A DNA stretch of 64,000 nucleotides, from NCBI RefSeq assembly GCF_900112335.1, contig NZ_FOLG01000002.1, positions 530,810 through 594,809 of the forward strand. Direction: 5' to 3'. Within the stretch, counting starts at the first letter, position 1. Every line of letters starts with the position of its first letter. Shown piece after piece: positions 17,738 to 26,365 of this stretch. The position numbers and the translations under genes are program-made. The DNA is from Tropicimonas isoalkanivorans. Lineage in GTDB: Bacteria; Pseudomonadota; Alphaproteobacteria; Rhodobacterales; Rhodobacteraceae. The notes beneath the pieces are model-generated. The model searched no databases. It was not told the DNA's origin and saw only the letters and a program-made list of their open reading frames with translations.

Positions 17738-18057
17738 CGCGGGTGATCCAGCGCATGTAGAGCCGGTGACGAGGCGATCATCCAGCCAGAGAACGCGGGC
17801 CGGTCTATGGACTCGTCGCGAATTTCCACCCAGCCGAAGGCGTCGGAGTTGGGGTTCTCCGCGGGATAGCGGCATTCCCCCATGGTGATGCCGAGCCGGC
17901 CGAACGGCCGCGTCTCGCCACGTGACAACCGAATGTCCGTGGTCACCCCGGTCACCTTGTCGAGCAGGCGAAGTTCCCCACCGGGCGCGGAGTTCGTGGC
18001 CTGCTGCGCCATGGCGGGCGCCGCGGCGAGCAACAGCACGGCAACCCACCGCATCAT
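17701..18057 (-). CDS. DUF2155 periplasmic protein
   Basis: A 118-residue protein with a Sec signal peptide ([18 protein letters not shown]), followed by the DUF2155 core ([64 protein letters not shown]). Function of the family is unknown; two cysteines (MGECRY and LLRCN) could form a disulfide. The start overlaps the mlaD stop by four bases, and the tail overlaps aat on the other strand. The constant link with mlaD and NDUFA12 suggests an envelope role; this is inference. Confidence 0.9.
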   Translation of the reverse strand: MMRWVAVLLLAAAPAMAQQATNSAPGGELRLLDKVTGVTTDIRLSRGETRPFGRLGITMGECRYPAENPNSDAFGWVEIRDESIDRPAFSGWMIASSPALHALDHPRYDVWLLRCNRE

Positions 18058-18506
18058 CCGTCCTCGGACGACGACACGAACTTGGCGAGCAGGCCCAGAA
18101 GGCTGAGCGCGCCTTGGGTGTCCTCGATCTCGCCGCCGGGTTCGAGGTTGAAGGGCGAGCCACCCGGCACAAGTTCCACGAAGTTCCCGCCCAGAAGGCC
18201 CTCGGAGGAGATCGCGATGGAGCTGTCCTCGGGCACCTCCAGGTCGCCGTCGACGTTCAGCGTCATGTCGGCGCGAAACGTCTGCCGGTTGAGGTCCAGC
18301 CCCGTCACCGTTCCGACCTTGACGCCCGCCAGCCGCACGTCGCTGCCCACGGCGATCCCTTCGGCAGACCGAAAGCTGGCGTTCAGATCGTAGCCGTCCC
18401 GCGGGGACGTGGTGACGCCCCCACCCTGCGCGGCATAGACGAAAAAGCCGACTGCCACGGCCAGGGTCGCGGCACCGGCGATGATCTCTCCGGGGCTTTC
18501 AGACAT
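18054..18506 (-). CDS. mlaD: MlaD-like MCE-domain protein (outer-membrane lipid asymmetry)
   Basis: A 150-residue protein with an N-terminal membrane anchor (about residues 8-27) and a single MCE domain (YDLNASFRSAEGIAVGSDVR, LAGVKVGTVTGLDLNRQTF, DSSIAISSEGLLGGNFVELV). MlaD forms a periplasmic hexamer that passes phospholipids between membranes with the MlaFEB ATPase complex. The partners are not in the window. It sits between the NDUFA12 and DUF2155 genes. Confidence 0.92.
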   Translation of the reverse strand: MSESPGEIIAGAATLAVAVGFFVYAAQGGGVTTSPRDGYDLNASFRSAEGIAVGSDVRLAGVKVGTVTGLDLNRQTFRADMTLNVDGDLEVPEDSSIAISSEGLLGGNFVELVPGGSPFNLEPGGEIEDTQGALSLLGLLAKFVSSSEDG

Positions 18507-18559
18507 ACTTTCTCCTGCTCATCGCGCACATTGCCGCCCGCGGTCTCCGCAGAGATCCG

Positions 18560-18946
18560 TCATTCGGGCGACCAGGCCTCGTAATCGCGGCGCTCTGCCG
18601 GCTCGACCCAGTGGAGCGAGCCCGCGGGCTTGTAGGACAGCTCGGGGGACCAGCTCAGGTTCTCCTGGTGCGGCTTCTCCCATGGTTTGCGGGCCAGGGG
18701 CTTCTCGCTCGGCGGGTCATCGTACATCCGATGCAGCCAGCCGTGCCACTCGGGCGGCACTCGGCTCGCCTCGATCTCGCCGTTGTAGATCACCCAGCGT
18801 TTCTTGTCGTCGCTGGTGCGGTAGTAGACATTGCCCTGGCCGTCCTCGCCCACCTTTTCGCCGTGGCGCGACGTGAAAAGCTGCGTGCCATAGGTCTGCC
18901 CGTCCCACCACGTGATGGCGCGAAGCACCGAATTCAGGATGCCCAT
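18560..18946 (-). CDS. NDUFA12-family NADH:ubiquinone oxidoreductase accessory subunit
   Basis: A 128-residue protein related to the mitochondrial complex I subunit NDUFA12 (B17.2). Visible motifs are [24 protein letters not shown] near the start (split here: [10 protein letters not shown], then [11 protein letters not shown]), [19 protein letters not shown] and [18 protein letters not shown]. The subunit is typical of alphaproteobacteria and mitochondria. ATG 18946 is chosen because the family begins here; the frame is open further upstream. First gene of a block with mlaD and DUF2155. Confidence 0.9.
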   Translation of the reverse strand: MGILNSVLRAITWWDGQTYGTQLFTSRHGEKVGEDGQGNVYYRTSDDKKRWVIYNGEIEASRVPPEWHGWLHRMYDDPPSEKPLARKPWEKPHQENLSWSPELSYKPAGSLHWVEPAERRDYEAWSPE

Positions 18947-19136
18947 GAATGCCTCCGGATACCTGTCGGGCTCCGGTATGGACCAAGTGGAGACGGACGT
19001 CCAGAGACAGGGCGGCGCATGGGGCGACCAGGCGCGGTGTCCCACGCTGGGACGTGACGGCGGCCATTGATTCTGCTGAAAAATCTCGCCGGCATTTACC
19101 GAAACTTAACGATATCCCCACACCGCCGACGCGGCC

Positions 19137-19520
19137 TCAGGCGGGAATTCGCGCTGTGGCCTCGATCTCGATCCGCATCTCCGCCGCCTGCAGTCCGGCG
19201 ACGATCATCGTGGCGGCCGGTCTTGCGGTGGCGAAGGCGTCCCGCGTGAGGGGCCAGCAAGCGGGCCAGTCAGCGGGATCGGGCAGGATGTAGCGGACGC
19301 GGACCACGTCATCGAGAGTCGCCCCGGCCTCCGCCAGCGCTCGGCCGATGGTGGCCAGCGCATTGGCACACTGATCCTCAATCCGCTCCGGCATGGACAT
19401 GGTGGCGTAATCGTAGCCGGTGGTGCCCGCGACGAAGACCCAGCCATCGCAAACCACCGCGCGGGAATAGCCGATCTCGGCCTCGAAGGGGGAACCGGAG
19501 GAAATCTGGGTGCGAGTCAT
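19137..19520 (-). CDS. RidA-family (YjgF/UK114) protein
   Basis: A 127-residue protein from ATG 19520, which has AGAGG in front; an ATG 12 codons upstream (19556) is less well supported. RidA proteins hydrolyse reactive enamine/imine intermediates made by PLP enzymes. Core segments are SRAVVCDGWVFVAGTTGYDY, QCANALATIGRALAEAGATL and VVRVRYILPDPADW. The catalytic Arg of true RidA is expected just before YIL/YL and is present (VRVRYIL). The conserved C-terminal Glu is at RIEIEATARIP. Confidence 0.88.
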   Translation of the reverse strand: MTRTQISSGSPFEAEIGYSRAVVCDGWVFVAGTTGYDYATMSMPERIEDQCANALATIGRALAEAGATLDDVVRVRYILPDPADWPACWPLTRDAFATARPAATMIVAGLQAAEMRIEIEATARIPA

Positions 19521-19652
19521 CTGGGCCTCTGAAATATCGACCGGTGACGGGATCATAGCGCGGCCCCTACAGACTGGAAGATGGCACGTAACCCCAAGGC
19601 CCTAATCGGCCCCGCCGCCCCTTGCGACGCCGGGCAAAGCCCTCCTCCGGGC

Positions 19653-20588
19653 TCAGCTTTCCATGCTCACCAGACCGCCGAAGTTTTCCCGCGCGACGGC
19701 CCTGATCACGTTGGCGATCTCGGCGAAGGCGGCATTTTCTCCCGCGGTCTTGCGCCAGACCAGCCCGATGGAACGGGCGAGCCGGTCACGCCGGAAGGGC
19801 ACCGTCACCACATCGCCGTCGGGGACCGAAACCTCGGACTGTACGTAGAGCACCGGGAGGAAGGAAATCCCCATCCCCATCGCCACCATCTGCCGAAGCG
19901 TGTCGAGGCTGGTGCCCTGATAGTCCTGACTGAGCGTCGCGCCGACCTGTTCCGCAACATCCGCGATCTGCGAATGAAGTGCGAAGACGCTGGAAAGCGC
20001 GAGTATGTTCTCGCCGCCGAGGTCGGCATCCGTCACGCCGCGCCGGCCGGCGAGAGGGTGATCTCGGGCGACCGCGAGACGCAGCGGCTCCCGGTACAGA
20101 CGCGTGACCACGACGTCCGCCGATGGAACCGGCAATTGCACCAGGATCAGATCGTGTCCACCGGAGAGGAGATCCCGCAGGAGGTCGCGTGGCGCACCGT
20201 CCCGGATGAATATTCGCAGCGCCGGGTAGAGTTCGTGCAGACGCCGCACCACCTTGGGCAGAAGATAGGGACCGGACGTGGGCGTTGAGCCGAGACGGAT
20301 CGTCCCGGCAAGTCCCGTCCTGATCCGGTCGGACGTCTCCGTCAGCGCCGAGACCTCGCCGAGGATCCGCCGGGCGCGGGCCAGCACCTCCCGGCCGCCG
20401 GGCGTCAGCACCGCGCCGGCCCGGCCGCGCTCCACCAGTTGCAGGCGCAGAACCTCCTCCAGATTGCCGATCTGAAGGCTCAGCGACGGCTGGCTGATGC
20501 CGGCGCGCTCCGCCGCCTTCCGGTAGTGGCCTTCCTCCGCCAGGGCGACGAAGTACCGAAGCTGCTTCAGGGTCGGCAGACGGTCCAT
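19653..20588 (-). CDS. OxyR-like LysR-family regulator lacking the redox cysteines
   Basis: A 311-residue LysR regulator. The N-terminal winged helix-turn-helix is LRYFVALAEEGHYRKAAERA followed by GISQPSLSLQIGNLEE. The effector domain resembles OxyR (GSTPTSGPYLLPKVV, QDYQGTSLDTLRQMVAMGMG, FLPVLYV). At the position of the OxyR peroxidatic and resolving cysteines (GHCLRDQ...GFC in E. coli) this protein reads SSVFALHSQIADV with no Cys, so a disulfide switch is unlikely. An inverted repeat lies just upstream, suggesting autoregulation. The effector is unknown. Confidence 0.88.
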   Translation of the reverse strand: MDRLPTLKQLRYFVALAEEGHYRKAAERAGISQPSLSLQIGNLEEVLRLQLVERGRAGAVLTPGGREVLARARRILGEVSALTETSDRIRTGLAGTIRLGSTPTSGPYLLPKVVRRLHELYPALRIFIRDGAPRDLLRDLLSGGHDLILVQLPVPSADVVVTRLYREPLRLAVARDHPLAGRRGVTDADLGGENILALSSVFALHSQIADVAEQVGATLSQDYQGTSLDTLRQMVAMGMGISFLPVLYVQSEVSVPDGDVVTVPFRRDRLARSIGLVWRKTAGENAAFAEIANVIRAVARENFGGLVSMES

Positions 20589-20589
20589 C

Positions 20590-20616
20590 TGATAGTTTTT
20601 TCCAATCGAATTATCA
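20590..20616. promoter_or_regulatory. LysR-type inverted repeat at the regulator start
   Basis: TGATA (20590-20594) and TATCA (20612-20616) form an inverted repeat 17 bases apart in an AT-rich stretch directly before the LysR start codon. ATAG-type elements (ATAG at 20592-20595 and again in GGATAG at 20621-20626) resemble spaced OxyR-family contacts. This is a candidate autoregulatory site only. Confidence 0.4.
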
Positions 20617-20839
20617 CAAAGGATAGTCTGGCACCTTTATCCGGCCGACACCAGATCGGATCGTGTCACATCCGGCAATCGGCAGAGAGGCGCGAAATAC
20701 TTGAACGGACGAAACCAGCCGCAACCCGCAGAGGTGCGGTCATCAGCGATGCTCACGCCCCCCGTCGAGCAGTTCGCGACCGGATTCGCCGGGCCGGATG
20801 TGGCACGACAAGGTTCACCCACGACGAAGGAGACGCGAA

Positions 20840-21067
20840 ATGAAGTACAGGGACATACCCAAATCGATGTCGCAGGCGGCCCGCATCGAGTCCGTGCAGC
20901 GACGCCACCGGCAGCTTGACCTCCAGATTGCGGAGGAGCAGAGCTGTGCGTTTGTCGACTCCACACGAATTGCCCAGCTCAAGCGGGAGAAGCTGCGTCT
21001 GAAAGACGAGTTGGCGCGCCGTCAGGGCGTGCTGCGCACGCTCTCGCGGCTGTCCGCGGCAAGCTAG
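20840..21067 (+). CDS. YdcH/DUF465-like small coiled-coil protein
   Basis: A 75-residue basic, helical protein. The core (ARIESVQRRHRQLDLQIAEEQ, split as ARIESVQRRH and RQLDLQIAEEQ, then IAQLKREKLRLKDELARRQG) matches the DUF465/YdcH pattern of an H-x-LD-x-I helix followed by a K/E-rich helix. Start ATG 20840 has an excellent ribosome site (AAGGAGA). Function of the family is unknown. It is divergent from the LysR regulator gene. Confidence 0.75.
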   Translation: MKYRDIPKSMSQAARIESVQRRHRQLDLQIAEEQSCAFVDSTRIAQLKREKLRLKDELARRQGVLRTLSRLSAAS

Positions 21068-21121
21068 ACCCAAGCCAGCGACGGCGCGAGCCGAACCGGC
21101 ACCAAGAGGAGATCGTTAGGA

Positions 21122-21370
21122 ATGTACGTCTTTGGTTGGAACACCGTCATGGGCGCGTCGCGCGTCTTTCATTCGAGGGACATCTCGGAACTGATGGAAG
21201 CGACCGCCCGCGGACTGGACGAGGACAGCAACGATGGCGCCGAGGCCGCGGCCCGGGTTCATCGGCCGCACCGGCAGCAAGGCACGCCAGAGCACCGAGA
21301 CGGCGTTTCGGCCTTGGGAAGGTGCCGCGAACGCTCTGGCGGCGATCTGCCGCGCGATGAGATTGCCTGA
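21122..21370 (+). CDS. Hypothetical small protein, possibly frameshifted
   Basis: An 82-residue frame with AGGAG ten bases before ATG 21122. The first 40 residues (MYVFGWNTVMGASRVFHSRD, then acidic) look protein-like, while the last 40 (rich in His, Arg and Gln) look like an out-of-frame translation. A second frame starting at 21234, also with GAGGA upstream, runs into the clpX end. A frameshift around 21230 or simply a short gene are both possible. No family recognised. Confidence 0.35.
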   Translation: MYVFGWNTVMGASRVFHSRDISELMEATARGLDEDSNDGAEAAARVHRPHRQQGTPEHRDGVSALGRCRERSGGDLPRDEIA

Positions 21371-21420
21371 CGAAACAGAGCAGGCGGGCGGCGTCGGACA
21401 CCGCCCGTCAACCGCGCCTG

Positions 21421-22683
21421 TCAGCTCGCCGAGGCGCTGTCCTGGTTCTCGGCGTAGATCAGCAGGGGCTGGGCGTCGGAGGTGACCGATTCTTCGTTCA
21501 CCACCACCTCGTCCACGCCTTCCAGGCCGGGCAGGTCGAACATGGTGTCGAGCAGGATGTCCTCCATGATCGACCGCAGGCCGCGCGCGCCGGTCTTGCG
21601 CTCGATGGCACGGCGGGCGATGGCGCGGAGCGCGTCGTCGGTGAAGGCCAATTCGGTGTCTTCCAGCTCGAACAGGCGCTGGTATTGCTTGACGATGGCG
21701 TTCTTGGGCTGGGTCAGGATGGTGACCAGCGCGTCCTCGTCCAGGTTTTCCAGCGTCGCGATCACCGGCAGGCGGCCGACGAATTCGGGGATCAGGCCGA
21801 ACTTCAGCAGGTCTTCCGGCTCAAGCTGCCGGAACAGCTGGCCGATGTCCTGATTGCCCTCGTCCTTCACGTCCGCGCCGAAGCCGATGGCCGAGCCCTT
21901 GCCCCGTTGGGCGATGATCTTGTCGAGCCCGGCGAAGGCGCCGCCGCAGATGAAGAGGATGTTCGTGGTGTCGACCTGCAGGAATTCCTGCTGCGGATGC
22001 TTGCGCCCGCCCTGCGGCGGCACGGAGGCGACGGTGCCTTCCATGATCTTCAGCAGCGCCTGCTGGACGCCCTCGCCCGAGACGTCGCGGGTGATCGACG
22101 GATTGTCCGACTTGCGGGTGATCTTGTCGACCTCGTCGATGTAAACGATGCCGCGCTGCGCCCGCTCGACGTTGTATTCCGAGGCCTGGAGCAGCTTCAG
22201 GATGATGTTCTCCACGTCCTCGCCGACGTAGCCCGCTTCGGTCAGCGTCGTTGCGTCGGCCATGGTGAAGGGCACGTCGAGGATGCGCGCCAGCGTTTGC
22301 GCGAGGTAGGTCTTGCCGCAGCCGGTGGGGCCGATCAGCAGGATGTTGGACTTCTGCAGCTCGATATCGGCGGATTTTCCGGCGTGGTTGAGCCGCTTGT
22401 AGTGGTTATGGACCGCCACCGAGAGCACCCGTTTGGCGCGCTGCTGGCCGATCACGTAATCGTCCAGAACCTTGCAGATCTCGGACGGCGTGGGAACGCC
22501 GTCGGAGGCCTTCAGCCCGGAAGACTTGGTTTCCTCGCGGATGATATCCATGCAGAGTTCGACGCATTCATCGCAGATGAAGACCGTCGGACCTGCAATC
22601 AGCTTGCGCACCTCGTGCTGACTCTTTCCGCAAAAGGAGCAGTAGAGAGTGTTCTTGCTGTCGCCACCGGATGAGTTCGCCAT
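21421..22683 (-). CDS. clpX: ATP-dependent Clp protease ATP-binding subunit ClpX
   Basis: A 420-residue AAA+ unfoldase that feeds ClpP. The N-terminal zinc finger (CSFCGKS at about residue 15, then CDECVELC), Walker A (GPTGCGKT), Walker B ([10 protein letters not shown]), the pore loop GYVG and the IGF ClpP-contact loop region (SAIGFGADV) are visible. Standard length. It lies downstream of clpP on the same strand with a 179-base gap, so it can be co-transcribed or have its own promoter. Confidence 0.98.
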   Translation of the reverse strand: MANSSGGDSKNTLYCSFCGKSQHEVRKLIAGPTVFICDECVELCMDIIREETKSSGLKASDGVPTPSEICKVLDDYVIGQQRAKRVLSVAVHNHYKRLNHAGKSADIELQKSNILLIGPTGCGKTYLAQTLARILDVPFTMADATTLTEAGYVGEDVENIILKLLQASEYNVERAQRGIVYIDEVDKITRKSDNPSITRDVSGEGVQQALLKIMEGTVASVPPQGGRKHPQQEFLQVDTTNILFICGGAFAGLDKIIAQRGKGSAIGFGADVKDEGNQDIGQLFRQLEPEDLLKFGLIPEFVGRLPVIATLENLDEDALVTILTQPKNAIVKQYQRLFELEDTELAFTDDALRAIARRAIERKTGARGLRSIMEDILLDTMFDLPGLEGVDEVVVNEESVTSDAQPLLIYAENQDSASAS

Positions 22684-22862
22684 ACCAATCCTCTGGGGCC
22701 TTGGCCCCTTTGTCCTGACCGTTCCCGCGTGAAAAAGGGCGAGAGCGGCTTCCTTCGCCTCGTCCGGGAAAGACTATGGCAGCCCCCTCCGGTGCACAAT
22801 GCCGAAATGCGGCCGATCGCGGTGGCGGCGCGCGGCCGCCACACCGGATCGCCGCGCGGGGG

Positions 22863-23495
22863 TCAGTTGTCCTTCGCGGCCTCCACGGCCTTCCGGCTTT
22901 CGACGATTTCGTCGATCATGCCCCATTCCTTGGCCTCTTCGGGCGACATGAAGTTGTCCCGCTCCAGCGCCGCCTCGACCTTTTTCAGGGGCTGGCCCGT
23001 GTGCTTCACGTAAATCTGATTGAGCCGGTCCTTCAGCTTCTGCGTCTCCTGGGCGTGGATCATGATGTCGGTCGCCTGCCCCTGGTAGCCGCCGGAGGGC
23101 TGGTGCACCATGATCCGGCTGTTGGGCAGCGAGAAGCGCATCCCGGACTCGCCGGCGGCCAGCAGGAGCGAGCCCATCGAGGCCGCCTGCCCCACCACGA
23201 GGGTGGAGATCTTGGGCCGGATGTATTGCATCGTGTCGTAGATCGACAGCCCCGAGGTCACCACGCCGCCGGGGGAGTTGATATACATGGAGATTTCCTT
23301 GGAGGGGTTCTCCGCCTCCAGGTGCAGCAGCTGCGCCACGATGAGCTGGCTCATGCCGTCGTGGACGGGGCCGTTCACGAAGACGATGCGCTCCTTGAGA
23401 AGGCGCGAGAAGATGTCATAGGCACGCTCGCCACGGCTGGTCTGCTCGACGACCATCGGGACGAGGTTCATGTAGGTCTCTACGGGGTCTTGCAT
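22863..23495 (-). CDS. clpP: ATP-dependent Clp protease proteolytic subunit ClpP
   Basis: A 210-residue serine peptidase that forms the tetradecameric proteolytic chamber. Catalytic Ser is residue 106 (GQAASMGS) and His is 131 (MVHQPSGG). The start is placed at ATG 23495 ([18 protein letters not shown]), preceded by GAGG; the open frame extends 29 codons further without family similarity. It degrades ClpX- or ClpA-delivered proteins, so it is the endpoint of the Aat N-degron pathway encoded 6 kb away. Confidence 0.98.
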   Translation of the reverse strand: MQDPVETYMNLVPMVVEQTSRGERAYDIFSRLLKERIVFVNGPVHDGMSQLIVAQLLHLEAENPSKEISMYINSPGGVVTSGLSIYDTMQYIRPKISTLVVGQAASMGSLLLAAGESGMRFSLPNSRIMVHQPSGGYQGQATDIMIHAQETQKLKDRLNQIYVKHTGQPLKKVEAALERDNFMSPEEAKEWGMIDEIVESRKAVEAAKDN

Positions 23496-23804
23496 GGAGG
23501 TTGCCTCGTTGGGGGCGGTCGCTCGCGCAAACGCCGCTGAAATGCTGCCCAGAGTCTTAGTATCGGCCACCGGGGGCTGCAAGGGTGGCTCTGGCAGGCG
23601 TCACATAGTCCTGCCTCTTGGGCGGTGAAATATCGTTTGAAAACAGTAATGCGGAAGTTCGGCTCCGCGCCGAGATTGCCTCTTTCGTCAGAAAGGTTTG
23701 CCTCTTTCGGGCCGCGCGGCGCTCGTCAGCGTCCGAAGCTGCCGTTCAGGCAGCACGCGGCGAACGGCCGGAAGGAGCCCAGAGTGACAGATGCTGCAAA
23801 GCAG
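23496..23804. other. Gene-free region upstream of clpP
   Basis: About 310 bases between clpP and the DUF2267 gene, both on the minus strand. Short frames occur but none has a ribosome site or recognisable sequence. The part nearest clpP should hold its promoter, although no heat-shock type -35/-10 pair is clear by eye. From about 23590 on, the sequence becomes less GC-rich. Confidence 0.5.
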
Positions 23805-24263
23805 CTAGATGATCCTTTGCTCTAGCTCGGCAGGATCGGCGACATCTACTTGCCAAAAGTCGCGCGCTTCGGCCGGTAGCTTCGCTAACACTCGCTCGAA
23901 GTCTCTCCGGTTGGTGGTTCGCCGAACCGCCCATGCCGTTGCCTCAATGGCATTGTCCGGCGTTAGGTTGTGGTTCACCCTCACCGCTTTGACCTCGGAA
24001 ACGAGCTTTTCGCGGTCATAAAATTCAGCGCGGGGTTCCGTAACATCCCAGTTGTGCACGAAAATCGCACGAAGAACGCTCGGCAGGACACTTGCGAATT
24101 CCAAACCCTCTTGAGCGTTCAAACGACGCCGAAACACTTGTAGGACCGCATCGACCGCCGTGTACGCCATGTTGTCGGACTCAAGGGACATGCGCTCTTT
24201 CACATCATCGAGGAAAGCGCGCCATTCCTTGGAAGCGTGTCGATAAGTCCATGGCATTGGCAT
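23805..24263 (-). CDS. DUF2267 protein
   Basis: A 152-residue protein from ATG 24263; an ATG two codons later is equally possible. It contains the DUF2267 pattern: WRAFLDDVKERMSLESDNMA, AYTAVDAVLQVFRRRLNAQE and a Trp-rich end of the first repeat (RAIFVHNWDV). The family is small, helical and of unknown function. Unlike its neighbours the gene uses many AT-ending codons and has visibly lower GC, so it may have been acquired. The end (QVDVADPAELEQRII) is diverged. Confidence 0.75.
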   Translation of the reverse strand: MPMPWTYRHASKEWRAFLDDVKERMSLESDNMAYTAVDAVLQVFRRRLNAQEGLEFASVLPSVLRAIFVHNWDVTEPRAEFYDREKLVSEVKAVRVNHNLTPDNAIEATAWAVRRTTNRRDFERVLAKLPAEARDFWQVDVADPAELEQRII

Positions 24264-24317
24264 GGGTAGCTGGTTCCCTTCAACGGCATCGTTTCCCACA
24301 CCGATATCGAAATTCAC

Positions 24318-24639
24318 GAGATTGGTCGAATAAACGAATGACCGTTTCGCCCCGCATAACCGACGCTCGGGCCAGCCGCAGGGAATGGCCGCTTCAGCGC
24401 AGTCGCCCGGTCAGAGGCAACGCTTCTGACGAAAAGGGCAGACCTATCTGCTCCTGTCCAGGCTCTGCGGCGGGGATTTGACAGGGTCGGCCGCCGAGGG
24501 TTACGTTTGGTAACTCACGTAGCAATCCGCTCCAGGGCTCGGCCCCCTCTGTCCGACCGTTCGGCGCTGTTTTCCGTTTTCTCGCCCCCCTTGCCTTCCC
24601 AGGCCGGCCTCTGCAGACCCATCTTTCGAGGAGGTGCCC
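24318..24639. other. Gene-free region before the SRPBCC gene
   Basis: About 320 bases between the divergent DUF2267 and SRPBCC genes. No supported frame, hairpin terminator or operator was recognised. The left half shares the lower GC of the DUF2267 gene. Confidence 0.45.
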
Positions 24640-25107
24640 ATGCCCGCCACCCTGACGATCGTTCGCAAGTCCGTCGTTGTTCCCATCGCGCCCGATGCCG
24701 CATTCGCCCTGTTCACCGAGGGGCTGCAGACGTGGTGGCCGGTGGAGACGCATTCGATGTCGGCCTCGGAGGGCAAGCTGCCGCTGGCGCTGGACATGGA
24801 GCCGCGGCTTGGCGGGCGCATCCGGGAGACACGCCATGACGGCGAGCCGATGGAATGGGCGACGCTCACCGCCTGGGAGCCGGGGCGCCGCCTGACGCTC
24901 GACTGGTACGTGGGCCGCCACCCCTCCCAGTCCACTGAACTTGACGTGCGCTTCGAGGCGACCCCCGAGGGCGGCACGGACGTCGGCCTTGAGCACACGG
25001 GGTTCGAGCGCCTCGGGCCGGCCGGCGAAGCCTCCGCGGTCAATTACGACGAGGGGTGGGATCTGGTCCTCGGCGAGCGCTTCACGCGGGCCTGCGCCGG
25101 CCGTTAG
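24640..25107 (+). CDS. SRPBCC/AHSA1-domain protein
   Basis: A 155-residue protein with one START-like (AHSA1/activator of Hsp90 ATPase-type) domain. Typical segments are VVVPIAPDAAFALFTEGLQTW near the N-terminus (split: VVVPIAPDAAFALFT, EGLQTWW), GGRIRETRHDGEPMEWATL, WEPGRRLTLDWYV and GTDVGLEHTGFERLG. Members bind hydrophobic small ligands; the ligand is unknown. ATG 24640 has GAGGTG at good spacing; an in-frame GTG two codons upstream is less likely. Confidence 0.85.
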   Translation: MPATLTIVRKSVVVPIAPDAAFALFTEGLQTWWPVETHSMSASEGKLPLALDMEPRLGGRIRETRHDGEPMEWATLTAWEPGRRLTLDWYVGRHPSQSTELDVRFEATPEGGTDVGLEHTGFERLGPAGEASAVNYDEGWDLVLGERFTRACAGR

Positions 25108-25193
25108 ACCGCGCCTTCCCCCCGATGCGTGCTGGACAACCGGCCGGGAGCGTGGTCACTTTCGGGCATTCATTGTACCGGGGGGAAGCGGGA

Positions 25194-25556
25194 ATGCAGT
25201 TTTTACACCTGACAGAAGACAACGACGGGATCTCGCATTTCTCCGAGGTTCCGATCCAGATGGCCGCGACCGACTTCGCTCCGCCCGCGCCGTCCATGCC
25301 GGTTTCCCCCAGCGAGCCCGCGACGGCGCTTCTGTACCTCGTGCTGCCGGCGGGATGGAGCGGGGAGAAGCATCCCTCCCCCAGGCGGCAGGTCGCCTTT
25401 TGCCTGGCCGGGCAGCTCCGGGTCGAGGCCGGAGACGGGGAAACCCGCGAGATCGGCCCCGGCGGGATCTGGCGCATGGAAGACACCGATGGTGCGGGGC
25501 ACACGACGTCGGTGATCGGGCCGGAGAACGTGCAACTGGCGATCGTCCAGCTCTAA
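25194..25556 (+). CDS. Small cupin-fold protein
   Basis: A 120-residue protein from ATG 25194, preceded by GAAGCGGGA. The middle and end fit a single cupin barrel: TALLYLVLPAGWSGEKHPSP, RRQVAFCLAGQLRVEAGDGE and GGIWRMEDTDGAGHTTSVIG. Likely metal ligands are His in EKHPSP and His in GAGHTTS, but the usual Glu is not clear, so it may bind no metal. Function unknown. The downstream sequence is a decayed transposase. Confidence 0.75.
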   Translation: MQFLHLTEDNDGISHFSEVPIQMAATDFAPPAPSMPVSPSEPATALLYLVLPAGWSGEKHPSPRRQVAFCLAGQLRVEAGDGETREIGPGGIWRMEDTDGAGHTTSVIGPENVQLAIVQL

Positions 25557-25569
25557 CGGTGTCGTCCCG

Positions 25570-26365
25570 TCCGTGTTTTTGAGATGAGCGAAGGACCGGA
25601 CGCCCGCGTGGCTGGTCGGCGGGTTCAGCCGTCGACGACGGGGGAGCAACACCGCCCCGTTGCGTAGCGGCGGCTGGATGGCGCGCTTCGCCTTGCCGTT
25701 CTTTAGGCCACGTAAGGCCGTGTGAGTTTGCGAGCGAGCCTCAGAAAGCGCGGCGCGGACCCGAGACGAGCGGTGGGCATAGCGAGGGTCGGTCATCGTG
25801 CGCGGGGCCTCTATGCACCGGGTGCTAGACCAGACGCGCTGCATGATGCCTGCGGCCGTTTCTTGCGCCCATCCGGTAACACCCCGGGACCGGGCCAACC
25901 GGGGTGGGACATCGACTGCGGCCTGGACCAAATCCCCGCCCACCCCGCGCGTGCGGTAGGCCCTGCGGACGTCAGTGTGGCGCTGGCTTGGCCGGTCGCA
26001 GCACCCGAGAGCCCTCGTCCCGCGAGGAGGCTTGCCGGGGCCGCTTGTGTTGAAAGGCCGCACCGGGTCAGGCGGATGGAGTGTCGCCATCCGGCCCAGC
26101 CCGACCCCGTGTCAGCCATTGCCCCGCCGTGAAGCGCGACAGGAGAGTGCGAGAGGTTCTGGGGCGGCGCGCGCGGGACCGGAACGTTGTGATCCACCTG
26201 CGCACGGTGTGGACAGACACGAGGAAGGCCTTTGCCATCGGGGAGGCGCCTCGACCGGCGGCGATGCGGGTGGCTCTCCCAGGTCGTCTCTGGATGGTGA
26301 TGCGGGCGGTTTGATCCGGCTTGGTTCGTCTCGAAAGCCGCTTGGTGGTGTGCCGCCATTGCACC
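25570..26365 (-). pseudogene. Decayed IS481-type transposase
   Basis: Conceptual translation of the minus strand shows fragments in the right order but different frames. From 26364: a helix-turn-helix (MAKAFLVSVHTVRRWITTFR). In the frame opening at 26090: RGVGGDLVQAAVDVPPRLA, resembling RGVGWEFVHVCIDDASRIA of IS481 catalytic domains, then MTDPRYAHRSSRVRAAL and KNGKAKRAIQ, resembling MTDNGS...FR.A and NGKAERFIQ. Frame changes, stops and loss of DDE residues show it is inactive. Ends are approximate; terminal inverted repeats were not found by eye. Confidence 0.7.

Noticed and set aside
19653-20588. Naming the LysR gene oxyR
   Set aside because: Both redox cysteines are missing and no katG or ahpC lies nearby.
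21381-21410. Hairpin between the small gene and clpX as a terminator
   Set aside because: The stem has only seven pairs before a mismatch and no T-run; too weak to call.
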